Under the pieces are notes generated by a model that was not told where the DNA came from, did not search any database, and was given only the letters and a program-made list of their open reading frames with translations. From Desulfovibrio sp. ZJ209 (GTDB lineage Bacteria > Desulfobacterota > Desulfovibrionia > Desulfovibrionales > Desulfovibrionaceae), in assembly GCF_011039135.1 (NCBI RefSeq), contig NZ_JAAKEJ010000006.1, positions 1-64,000 on the forward strand: a DNA stretch of 64,000 bases. The letters run 5' to 3'. Numbering within the stretch: position 1 is the first letter of the stretch; each line of letters starts with the position of its first letter. Below, piece by piece: positions 42,887 through 51,204 of this stretch. The translations under genes and the position numbers were made by a program.

Positions 42887-45274
42887 TTAACAGATATTTT
42901 TTGCAAGCCACCGCACAAGCTGGATATAGAGCTCTTTCGCGGCGCTGTTCTTGTGCTCCAGCACCAATCTGTATCCCGGTTCAAGATATTCTTCCCACAT
43001 GGTCGCATAAATTTTTTCACTGTCGGGCCTGCTCTCAATGACGCGGACGATATCCGGGGCTATGCGATAATATTCCGCAACCAGGGCCCGCCCCTCGCCC
43101 GTGGCTAAAAGAATTTCGTCACGAAAACGGCGGTAGGCGGTGAGCACATCACAATCATCCGGCAAGCCTTTTGCCCGGCAGGTGGCCGTTGTGAGAAAAC
43201 ACCCGCCGCCGCCGCTGGAGGAGGAAGAGACCGTCTCTTCCTTCCTGTGGTAATCGGTGCCCCGGCTGCGGGCTTGCCGGCGCCTGCGCTCATGGGCGTC
43301 CAACTTTTCAAGGAGCCCGGGCGCCCTGCTGTCCCCGCCCTCTATTGCCTTGCCATAGAACAGGCGCGCCTTGTCCACATCAATGGAAACACCATTGCCA
43401 TAATGATACATGCGCCCGAGCAGGCAGTAGGCATGGGCCTCCCGGCTTTGCGACAGGTAATTGAACGCCTCCTGGTAGCGCCGCTCATAGTTGAGCATGG
43501 ACCCGAGCTCGCAGAGCTCCTTGCTGGACAAGGGCGCCCGCATTTCCTCAAGGCGCCGGTAAATGCCGATGGCATGCAGCCGGTGCACTTTCTTTTGCTC
43601 TTCGGTGAGGGAGTTGCGGAAGGACTTGATGCGCTCCTCACTGGCAAGCGCGCGCAGGGCGTCCACATGGCCCCGCGCCGCCGCCGCATAGAGGTAGAAC
43701 AGGCCCCTGCCCCTGCTGGGCTCCCTGCCGCCGGCCAGCGCCATGTCATAGCAGGCTGCGGGCACGAGGTGATTGGCAAGAAACTTGATGGTCTTCTCAT
43801 CGCTGGCCAGCCTGGCATGGTCATACAGCGTCTTCCCCGCGGCTTCGTGCCCGTTTTTCAAGGCCTTGCGCAAGAATTCCGTGCCGGCTTCCGTGTTGCC
43901 CTCATGACAAAAGGCCACGCCGGCGGCAAAATAGAGCTCGGGCAGCCTGTCGGCGATGTCCGGGCACTCGGCCACCAGCGGCCACGCGTGGCTTTTGCCG
44001 GCCTCCTCGATGCCCAGGCCAAGCCTGTCTCTCAAGAGGATGGTCAGCACATGCGCGAGCCGGTTATCCATGCCGGCGATGGAAGCGTCCGGGCTGCCGT
44101 CGCCGAGCGCGGCCCTGGCGCTGGCGAGAATGCCGGGATAGGGATAGCCCTTGTCCGCGAGGGCTGCGGTGAATTTAACCACGGCGCCCGGGTTTCCGGC
44201 GCTGACGAGGTCGAGAAGATGGGTTTCGGCCACGCTCCAGTCATTATTGTGCTGCCATGCGATGCCCGTGAGCGGCTGCACCTTTGAGACCCCGGCAATG
44301 CGGGTGTCGAGGGCGGCCGCCATTTCGCCGATTTTTTTGGCGGCATCGGCGTACCGCGCCTGCCATTGGCCGAGCTGCTCCAGCGCGCTCCGGCATTTTT
44401 CCCGCACGCCGGCAAGGTGCTTTTTCAACTCCCGGTCGGCGTCGTTGAGGATGAGGTCCTCGGTGAGCCGCCCTTCCTGGCGGCCAAGGCGCTGCCCCTG
44501 GAGGCCGCTCCACACTTGGGGGGCGGCAAGGAAACATTCGCAGAGAAACTGAAAAGGGATATAGCCGCCACAGCGCCAGTCCGGCCGGGGTTCATCGGCC
44601 TTGCGCGGCAGCCTGACGGCGAACTTCTCATGCGCGGGCTCCACCCATACGGGGAAAAGGGGGCGCCGCGATTGCAAAAAACGCTCGGCCTCGCGGGAAA
44701 GGACCCCGGAGGGGAAGAGCTTGATTTGCTCGGCCGCCGCCAGCAGGGGCTTGAAAAAAAGGTTCTCCGGCTGGCAACGGGAAGGAAAGTCCACAAGGAC
44801 AGCATCCTTCGGCAGCGACGCGTCCCTGACGGCGATCAGCGAAAAGAGCGCGTCCACATCGCCACTGGAGGTGCGGATGGCGTGGAGAATGCGGGGAATC
44901 TCCTCCCGGGGGTAGTCAAGGGCGCTGCCCTGCGGGGTGTAGAGCGTGGTCTCCACCTGCGGCGCGTAGAGGATGGGGATGCTCACTATGGCCGGAAGAC
45001 CGTGGCGCACGGAGAGGGGCTCCCGATAGCCGATGCGCCCGATGAGGCACTTGCCCCCGAGCCACGGAAAGCGGCAAAAGAAAAACAGCCTTTTCAGGAG
45101 AAAGTCCATGTTCTTGCGAAAGGCCCGCTTGCCCGGATAGGCCGAGGGAAAGACGAGGCTTTCCTCCAGCTCGCGGACGCTTTCCGCAAAGCGATTCCAC
45201 TCCCCTGACCAGTCATTGGCGAGGGGGAGAAACTTGGACAAAAACTCCAGGACTTCACTGGGTTGTGAGGCCAT
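42887..45274 (-). CDS. Sel1-repeat protein with C-terminal CFI-box domain
   Basis: A 795-aa protein from the ATG at 45274 (MASQPSEVLEFLSKFLPLAN) with AGAGGAG 8 nt upstream. The N-terminal 300 residues are of unknown type; a helical middle follows. A Sel1-like repeat is seen in AHAYCLLGRMYHYGNGVSID and DKARLFYGKAIEGGDSRAP. A serine/glycine linker leads to the CFI-box type C-terminal domain from about residue 692: CFLTTATCRAKGLPDDCDVL and YRRFRDEILLATGEGRALV. It is the last gene of the dynamin cluster, 85 nt after the first GTPase gene. Sel1 repeats mediate protein contacts, so a scaffold or effector role with the GTPases is plausible. Confidence 0.7.
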   Translation of the reverse strand: MASQPSEVLEFLSKFLPLANDWSGEWNRFAESVRELEESLVFPSAYPGKRAFRKNMDFLLKRLFFFCRFPWLGGKCLIGRIGYREPLSVRHGLPAIVSIPILYAPQVETTLYTPQGSALDYPREEIPRILHAIRTSSGDVDALFSLIAVRDASLPKDAVLVDFPSRCQPENLFFKPLLAAAEQIKLFPSGVLSREAERFLQSRRPLFPVWVEPAHEKFAVRLPRKADEPRPDWRCGGYIPFQFLCECFLAAPQVWSGLQGQRLGRQEGRLTEDLILNDADRELKKHLAGVREKCRSALEQLGQWQARYADAAKKIGEMAAALDTRIAGVSKVQPLTGIAWQHNNDWSVAETHLLDLVSAGNPGAVVKFTAALADKGYPYPGILASARAALGDGSPDASIAGMDNRLAHVLTILLRDRLGLGIEEAGKSHAWPLVAECPDIADRLPELYFAAGVAFCHEGNTEAGTEFLRKALKNGHEAAGKTLYDHARLASDEKTIKFLANHLVPAACYDMALAGGREPSRGRGLFYLYAAAARGHVDALRALASEERIKSFRNSLTEEQKKVHRLHAIGIYRRLEEMRAPLSSKELCELGSMLNYERRYQEAFNYLSQSREAHAYCLLGRMYHYGNGVSIDVDKARLFYGKAIEGGDSRAPGLLEKLDAHERRRRQARSRGTDYHRKEETVSSSSSGGGGCFLTTATCRAKGLPDDCDVLTAYRRFRDEILLATGEGRALVAEYYRIAPDIVRVIESRPDSEKIYATMWEEYLEPGYRLVLEHKNSAAKELYIQLVRWLAKNIC

Positions 45275-45359
45275 TGCACATGCTCCTCTGCGCGTGGGCT
45301 CCGGCAAGCGCCCGTAAAACATGCCCGGGGGCCGCGCCCTCGACGGCCGCGGGCGGCGG

Positions 45360-46583
45360 CTAGAGAAAGTCCCCCACGGTGCGGAAAAACTCTTCCATGC
45401 CCTTGTGAAAGCTTTTCTCCTCATAATAGAGCGTGGTGCTGTCGCGTGACAGGGAGGAATAGACACCGATCATGCCCAGAATGGCCGAGACCCTGGCGGA
45501 GCCTGTCACGGCATCCTGGATGGCATAGAGGTCGGCGGCGATTTCCGCCTTCTGTTTCGTGAAGCTCGCGCTCCATTGCCGCTCAAGCGCGGCCAGCTCT
45601 TCGCGCGGGGAAAAGGGCTGCGACCGCCTGGCCTGGGCGATATAGTCGCGGACAAGGTTCCTGCCCAGGTATTCTTCCTTGTCAGCCGAGGAATAGGCCG
45701 TGACGCCGAAAACGCGCATCCCCTTTGACGCGAGGAGATCTTCCGAGCGCCGCACCACATCCGCTATCTCCCCGGTGGATTTCCCATCGGCCTTGTTGAA
45801 AACGACCAGGAAGGGGTTTCTGGGCTCCAGCTCCTTCAGGAAGGTTACGTCCGTCTCGGTGATGGCGCCGCTGCCGATATCAATGAGCCAGATGAGGTAA
45901 TCGCTGTTTTTCAGGTGCTCGCGCGCGATGCGCCTGTCCACGGCCTCCAGCGCCTTGCCGTCCGCCGGTTTCGTATAGCCGGGCGTATCCAGCAGGACGA
46001 GGTGTTCCAAAAAGTCCGGCGAGGTGATGACCAATTTGTGCAGCACATCGGCAAAGCCGATTTTGTAGGCGGCATGGAACTTGTGGCTTATGGTCCGGAG
46101 CTCTTCCATCCGCAGGGCCTCCAGCCCGTTGCCCTTGGTGTGGGCGAGGATGGAGAACTCCGGCCCGCGGACCAGGTAGGTGCCTATGGCAGTGGCGGGC
46201 CCCTGCTCTTCCGGCAGGCATTCCCGGCCGGTGAGCGCATTGAGAAAACGGGACTTGCCCGCGCTGAACGCGCCGCCGATGCCGAGCACGGTTTTATGCC
46301 GCAGCATGGGCAGGCGCGCGTTCTCGAGGATGGACGCCGCCAGCTGGTCGAGCCTGCCGAAAGCCTGCCTGAGGCCCGGGTCGCCGAGGCCGGCCCGGCT
46401 CAGGATTTCCGGCAGCCAGTGCGAGAGGCAACTGCTGAGCCGCCGGTGCCGCACGAGCTCGTCCCATTGCTTCGTTTTCGAGCACAGGCGCCCCAGCAGT
46501 TTCAGCGCCTCGGCCTCATCCAGGCCGCACGCCGTCTCGTCCAGCGACTCATACTTTTGTTGAATTTTGTCGTAAAAGCCCAT
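45360..46583 (-). CDS. Dynamin-like GTPase A
   Basis: A 407-aa GTPase starting MGFYDKIQQKYESLDETACG. G1 is GAFSAGKS (residues 104-111), switch I Thr lies in GPATAIGTYL, G3 is LLDTPGYTK (199-202) and G4 VFNKAD (263-266). The order and the helical N-terminal 95 residues are typical of bacterial dynamin-like proteins; the C-terminal helical part is short. It lies 3 nt downstream of GTPase B and is clearly co-transcribed. Bacterial dynamin-like proteins often work as hetero-pairs on membranes. Confidence 0.85.
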   Translation of the reverse strand: MGFYDKIQQKYESLDETACGLDEAEALKLLGRLCSKTKQWDELVRHRRLSSCLSHWLPEILSRAGLGDPGLRQAFGRLDQLAASILENARLPMLRHKTVLGIGGAFSAGKSRFLNALTGRECLPEEQGPATAIGTYLVRGPEFSILAHTKGNGLEALRMEELRTISHKFHAAYKIGFADVLHKLVITSPDFLEHLVLLDTPGYTKPADGKALEAVDRRIAREHLKNSDYLIWLIDIGSGAITETDVTFLKELEPRNPFLVVFNKADGKSTGEIADVVRRSEDLLASKGMRVFGVTAYSSADKEEYLGRNLVRDYIAQARRSQPFSPREELAALERQWSASFTKQKAEIAADLYAIQDAVTGSARVSAILGMIGVYSSLSRDSTTLYYEEKSFHKGMEEFFRTVGDFL

Positions 46584-46586
46584 CGG

Positions 46587-48758
46587 CTATTCCACCAGCA
46601 GCTTCTTGCACTGCTCCAGGGTATTCCGGCATTCGGCGTAGCGCCCCACGCTCTCCTGCCTGTCGTTCATCTGCTCCATGAGCTTTGCCATCTGCCCCTC
46701 GAGCAGCTGGCGCACCTCTCCGGCGAAATTGACCCGCGCATCATGCAGCTTGTCGACGATCTGGCCCTGGCGCTCCTCAAGGTTTTTCCGCATATCCTTG
46801 CACAGTTCCTGCAACTGGAGCTCAAACGCGGTCTTGAACCTGTAGATCGCGTCGTTCTCGATCTTGTCCTCAAAGCCGCTTTGCAGGACCGAATTGTAGG
46901 GCGTGTTGTCAAACTGCCATTGAGGGATGTTGAATTCCTGCACCAGCGCGTTGACCGGGTGGAGGATCATCTCCTCGCTCATGGGCAGGCGCAGGTTGCT
47001 GGCCTCAAACTTCCGGTAAAAGGGCAGCACGATGCGCTTGAGGGTCTCATTGAGCTTGTCCTTGTCCACCAGTTCCTTCACGGTGTCATTGATATCCTCT
47101 TCGCAATGCGCCGCGTACTTCCGCAGGAGCTCGAGAGCATTCACCAGCTGCGCCGTGTAGGTCGTGATGGTGACGGTGGTGGTATGCGTCTTTTTCCACC
47201 ACAACATGCCCGTGGTGTGGTGCCGGTCTTCATTGCGGGCGGAGACATTGACATCAATGTCTTCAAAACGCTTCGCGTTAGCTGTGATCCTGTTCTTGAG
47301 ATCGGCGAATTTTTGGCCGACCTCGTTTTCCATGCGCGAGAAAACATCGCTGATGGGCAGCGAGACCGAGTCCATGAGCTCCAGCAGGCCGGCGCGCAAG
47401 GCCTTGAGGGAGCCCATGTCGTGCTCCTCGAGGATGCGGCTGTCCGTGTCCACGGCCCGGCCCAGCGCGGTGAGGATCTCGATGAATGTGCGCCGCGCCT
47501 CGCGGGCGCGGTCTTTCTGGTGCTCCTCAATGATCCTGTCCTTGTCCTCCCGGTACTTGGCGAGCTCCTCGCGCACGGCCCCCATGTTGGCAATCTCCCG
47601 AAAGTCGGCGGGGCTTGCCGGCACATGCTCCTTGAAGCGCCTGAGGTTCCTTTCCAGCACCTGTTTCTCGTCCGGGCCCAGGGGCTTTCCGCCCTCCATT
47701 TTGCAGGCCAGGATCTCGAAGAGGCTGCTCACCGGGATGGGCGCCTGCGGCACATTGTTCCGCTTGCCCGTGCGCAGCACGTTATCCAGCGTATTCTCCA
47801 GCGCCCTGGAATAGGAGCTGGTCTTGCCGACCTCGTTCTGCGCCCCGAGGTCCATCTGGGTGGCGATGACCGAGACGCGGCTTATGCCGTTGTCCAGCAA
47901 GGTGCGCCCCAAAAGCTGCATGTCCTCGCCGCTGAGGAATTGCGACGCGCGCGAGAGCAGGAACACGGCGTCGCACTGCCCCATGAACTTGTAGGTCTCT
48001 TCGCTGCGGGAGCGGATGGGATCATTGAGCCCCGGCGTGTCGACGATTTCCAGGTCCTTCAGGGTGGCGTTGTTGATGCCCATCTCCACATATTTCACTA
48101 TGGGGGAGTATTTGCCGTCACTGCCCACATATTCCCTGAGCAGCCGGCAGACCTCGTCGAGGGTGGCTATTTCTTTTCTCTCGCCCTTTCCGAGCAGCCT
48201 GAAAACGTCAAGGCCGTTCTTTTCGGCCTGTTCCACCAGCTCGTAACAGGCCTTCTGGCTTTCGGGCAGGTTGAGGGTTTCAAAGACGTGGTTTTTCTCT
48301 ATGGGCCGCGGCAGGTAGCCCGGAACCTGGCGCGCCCGCTTTTCCTCCTCCGCCTCGGCCTGCCGCACCGCCCTGTCGAGGGCGCGCTCCACTTCCCTGT
48401 GGGCCGACTTAATGATCTGCCAGTCCTCATGGGTATAGAACACGAAGTTGAGGAACTGGTTTTCGGAAAAGCCCAGCCGGGTGAGCGATGCCGTCATGGG
48501 CGTGGCGGCCTTGGGCAGCACCTCCTCGCCATTGAACAACAGCGCGTTGAGAAAGGTGGACTTGCCCGCCTTGACCGACCCCACAATACCGAGGCGCAAG
48601 GTCTTGCCCTTGGTTTCCTCTTCCCGCAGGGCCTCGCGCAGGTTGCGGGCAAGGTTTTTGAAATTCTGCAGGTCCTGCGTGGCGAGCAGGCTGTCATACG
48701 GCGCAAGCCGCTCGCCGATGTTTTCCACCGATTCCATGAATTGGGCTGCGGACTTCAT
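46587..48758 (-). CDS. Dynamin-like GTPase B
   Basis: A 723-aa protein; the start at 48758 (MKSAAQFMESVENIGERLAP) has AGAGGAG upstream. G1 is GSVKAGKS (60-67), G3 is DTPGLNDP (240-247) and G4 ATQMD (299-303). A long charged coiled segment follows the G domain, and the C-terminal 300 residues are helical (ELQLQELCKDMRKNLEERQG; LLEGQMAKLMEQMNDRQESV), resembling a dynamin stalk. KKTHTTTVTITTYT around residue 540 is an odd threonine-rich patch that may face the membrane. It is the largest of the three GTPases. Confidence 0.88.
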   Translation of the reverse strand: MKSAAQFMESVENIGERLAPYDSLLATQDLQNFKNLARNLREALREEETKGKTLRLGIVGSVKAGKSTFLNALLFNGEEVLPKAATPMTASLTRLGFSENQFLNFVFYTHEDWQIIKSAHREVERALDRAVRQAEAEEEKRARQVPGYLPRPIEKNHVFETLNLPESQKACYELVEQAEKNGLDVFRLLGKGERKEIATLDEVCRLLREYVGSDGKYSPIVKYVEMGINNATLKDLEIVDTPGLNDPIRSRSEETYKFMGQCDAVFLLSRASQFLSGEDMQLLGRTLLDNGISRVSVIATQMDLGAQNEVGKTSSYSRALENTLDNVLRTGKRNNVPQAPIPVSSLFEILACKMEGGKPLGPDEKQVLERNLRRFKEHVPASPADFREIANMGAVREELAKYREDKDRIIEEHQKDRAREARRTFIEILTALGRAVDTDSRILEEHDMGSLKALRAGLLELMDSVSLPISDVFSRMENEVGQKFADLKNRITANAKRFEDIDVNVSARNEDRHHTTGMLWWKKTHTTTVTITTYTAQLVNALELLRKYAAHCEEDINDTVKELVDKDKLNETLKRIVLPFYRKFEASNLRLPMSEEMILHPVNALVQEFNIPQWQFDNTPYNSVLQSGFEDKIENDAIYRFKTAFELQLQELCKDMRKNLEERQGQIVDKLHDARVNFAGEVRQLLEGQMAKLMEQMNDRQESVGRYAECRNTLEQCKKLLVE

Positions 48759-48813
48759 GGCTGCTTTTCTCCTCTGCAGGGGCGGCGCAGGGGCGCACCC
48801 CACGGGCTTGCGT

Positions 48814-50514
48814 TCAGGCCGGCGCGCCGGCGCGGACACCGGCCCTGATGGCGGCCACGAGGTCGTTGATCCGGGCGAGGTCCGCGTCGAAGGCCGCCAT
48901 GGCCTGCCGATGGGCGTCCTCGGCGCTTTCCTTGCCGGCCCGGGCCTCCTCGAGGGCGGCCTTGGCGTCCTCGAGCCGGTCCGACCACTCCTTGCGCAAG
49001 GCGGCCACGAGATCGCCCTTTATCTCCGGGAGCAGCGCGTGGAGCTCCTTGATAACAGCGCCCTGAACGGCCGGGAACACCCTGGCCCTGAGCTCCCCGG
49101 CCAGCTTTGCCCGCTGGTTTTCCTTTGAGTTGAAGAGCGACAGCAGCTCGGGCAGAAAAATGATGACCAGCTCCACGAGAGGCGCGACCACCGATGTGGT
49201 GAGCGCAAGGATGGTGGTGACCACCTTGTAGTACTGGCCGGCGCCCTGTATTTTCTTCAGGATCTTCGCCACCGTGGTCAGCGTCTTTGTGGCCACCTGG
49301 ACGCTGTCGCGAAGCTTGCGGGGATCGAAGGCCTCCCCGTCCTCGAGCTCAAGAGTCTTGGCGATATCCTTGATCATGTCGCCGAAATCCTTTTCCAGCG
49401 CGGCGTCGAGGGAGCTGTTGACCACCTTGTTGACAAGGCCGGTGAGCCTTGTGGCGAACACCTCCTCGCCGCTCTCAAGGGCGGCCGCCAGGGTCTCCGT
49501 ATTGCTGTCGAGCGCCCGCAGGACTTCGTCGCCCACGGTGGCGGGCAGGTCCGCCAGCTTCCTGCCAAGCTTTTTTTCCTCCACCCGCAGCGCTTCCTCA
49601 AGGTCGCGCACAGCCTTGTCACAGGCCCGTATCTGCCTGTCCAGCTCGCGCGAATCCAGCGTGCCGGAATCCTGCAGGGTGGCGATCTGCTCCTTGAGGC
49701 GCAGGCAGGCCGCCAGCGCCTGTTCGAGGTGGGCGCTGCCGTTGAGCGCCGCCACGTCCAGCGAGAGCAGGGCCTTTTGCAGGCGCTCGGCCGTATTGCC
49801 CGCTCCCCGGCCGCACCGAAGCACCCCCGCGGGCGCGATGCCCATGGCCCCGAGCTGCGCGGTGACGGCCTCCGTCACACTGGTGATTTTCTCCTCATGC
49901 GCGGTGTCGCACTTGGTGACCACCACCCACACCGGGCGCCCGCCCAGCTCGAGCTCCTGCAAAAAGGCCTTCATGGCAGCGGGCAGCGTGCCCTCCTCGG
50001 GCATGAACACGAGGAAGAAGGCCGCGCCCCGGTTGGCATAGCGGTAGAGGGCCTCGGTGTGCCGCCTGATGCCCGAATTGATGCCGGGCATGTCCACGGG
50101 CACGACGGGAAAGACCCGGGCCAGGTTTTCCGAGGGCGAGGTACAGTAGGCATAGAGGCCGTTGCTGGCCTCGGGCGCGTTGGCCTCCTCCGCATCGGCG
50201 GGCAGCGCGGGCAGGGGCCTTTCCGTGCCGTCCTCCCGCACGATGACCATGGCGCTGTCGGGCCCGGGGAGGAGCTCCGTGGCAAGCGCGGTGGTCGCCC
50301 CCTGCGCCTCGGGCAGCAGGCTCTCGCCCAGCCAGTCGTTGAGCAGGGAGGACTTGCCCACGGTGAACACCCCGAGAAAAGGCACATAGGCCCGAAAATC
50401 CTTCATGCCCTGGCGGATGGCGGCGATATCGCCCCGTGTTCCCTCGGTGAGCTTCCCATATTTTTCCGCAATGCTCGCAAGTTCTTCAAGCTGTACACTC
50501 ATTTTCGGCTGCAT
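48814..50514 (-). CDS. Dynamin-like GTPase C with hydrophobic C-terminal paddle
   Basis: A 566-aa protein; the ATG at 50514 has GGAG 9 nt upstream (ATGs at 50529 and 50502 are alternatives). G1 is GVFTVGKS (48-55), G3 is DMPGINSG (141-148, with Met replacing Thr of DTPG) and G4 VTKCD (199-203). A helical stalk (DRQIRACDKAVRDLEEALRV) leads to a hydrophobic segment at about 425-455 (ILALTTSVVAPLVELVIIFL), a candidate membrane paddle, then another coiled coil. It is the first GTPase gene of the trio, 55 nt before B, and is preceded by a strong hairpin that separates it from upstream genes. Confidence 0.85.
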   Translation of the reverse strand: MQPKMSVQLEELASIAEKYGKLTEGTRGDIAAIRQGMKDFRAYVPFLGVFTVGKSSLLNDWLGESLLPEAQGATTALATELLPGPDSAMVIVREDGTERPLPALPADAEEANAPEASNGLYAYCTSPSENLARVFPVVPVDMPGINSGIRRHTEALYRYANRGAAFFLVFMPEEGTLPAAMKAFLQELELGGRPVWVVVTKCDTAHEEKITSVTEAVTAQLGAMGIAPAGVLRCGRGAGNTAERLQKALLSLDVAALNGSAHLEQALAACLRLKEQIATLQDSGTLDSRELDRQIRACDKAVRDLEEALRVEEKKLGRKLADLPATVGDEVLRALDSNTETLAAALESGEEVFATRLTGLVNKVVNSSLDAALEKDFGDMIKDIAKTLELEDGEAFDPRKLRDSVQVATKTLTTVAKILKKIQGAGQYYKVVTTILALTTSVVAPLVELVIIFLPELLSLFNSKENQRAKLAGELRARVFPAVQGAVIKELHALLPEIKGDLVAALRKEWSDRLEDAKAALEEARAGKESAEDAHRQAMAAFDADLARINDLVAAIRAGVRAGAPA

Positions 50515-50748
50515 GAGGATCGGCTCCATGAATAAATGTGTGTGCGCGCACCCTTGTTTCGCCTGCCAGGAGGCATGGGGTGACAGGAGAAACTGGTTTG
50601 CGGGAGTTTACGCGCCTCCTGAACTTCCCGATTGCCGCGCAACAAAACGCCTTGTGCGCTGTTTCCGGCCCGGCGACCGCGCCCCGGGGACACGGGAGAA
50701 TGCGGTTGCACGCTCCCGGTGGCCGTGCCCCCGTGAAACGCGCCGGGC

Positions 50749-50777
50749 GCAGGGGCGCCCACCGGAGGCGCCCCTGC
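50749..50777. terminator. Strong hairpin between the LprI-like gene and the GTPase trio
   Basis: GCAGGGGCGCC (50749-50759) and GGCGCCCCTGC (50767-50777) form a perfect 11-bp stem with a 7-nt loop, 4 nt after the LprI-like stop codon. No U-tract follows on the minus strand. The remaining gap to 50514 has no gene. Confidence 0.5.
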
Positions 50778-50781
50778 CGCT

Positions 50782-51204
50782 TTATTGGCCTGTGGCCAGC
50801 AATTGCGCCTGTTTTTTCGTTTCTTCTGCCAAAAAATGCCCCACCGTCAAGCTGTCCATGGTGCCCCCGGCGCCCATGCCGTAGAGCGCGTCGCCCATGG
50901 CCTCCTTGTACTGTATCCAGAGGCGCTGGGCCTTGAGCAGCCTGGCGCGGCATTCCTTTGCATTCGCCGTGTCCTCGCAGGCGCCCTGCGCCTTCTTGAA
51001 ATTGGCGTTGAGCGCCTTGTCCCAGTAGTTGTAGGCGCCGGTGAGGCACTCCACATTGTCCGCCGTGCTCTGGGCCTTATCGATGCAGGCGTTGTAGCCC
51101 GGGGCCAGTTCCTCTTCCGCGTGGGCGCAGGGCACGCACAGGCCCGCGCAGGCGGGGAGGACGCAGAACATCACGGCGCAGAGGTGTTTCAGCAGTTTTT
51201 GCAT
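50782..51204 (-). CDS. Secreted LprI-like protein (DUF1311)
   Basis: A 140-aa protein starting MQKLLKHLCAVMFCVLPACA, with a signal peptide probably cut after CAHA (about residue 29). The mature part has YNACIDKAQSTADNVECLTG, YNYWDKALNANFKKAQGACE and CRARLLKAQRLWIQYKEAMG, the DUF1311 pattern with conserved cysteines. Relatives include lysozyme-inhibitor-like LprI; the role here is unknown. Its start overlaps the end of the helicase gene by 16 nt, so they are coupled. Confidence 0.8.
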   Translation of the reverse strand: MQKLLKHLCAVMFCVLPACAGLCVPCAHAEEELAPGYNACIDKAQSTADNVECLTGAYNYWDKALNANFKKAQGACEDTANAKECRARLLKAQRLWIQYKEAMGDALYGMGAGGTMDSLTVGHFLAEETKKQAQLLATGQ

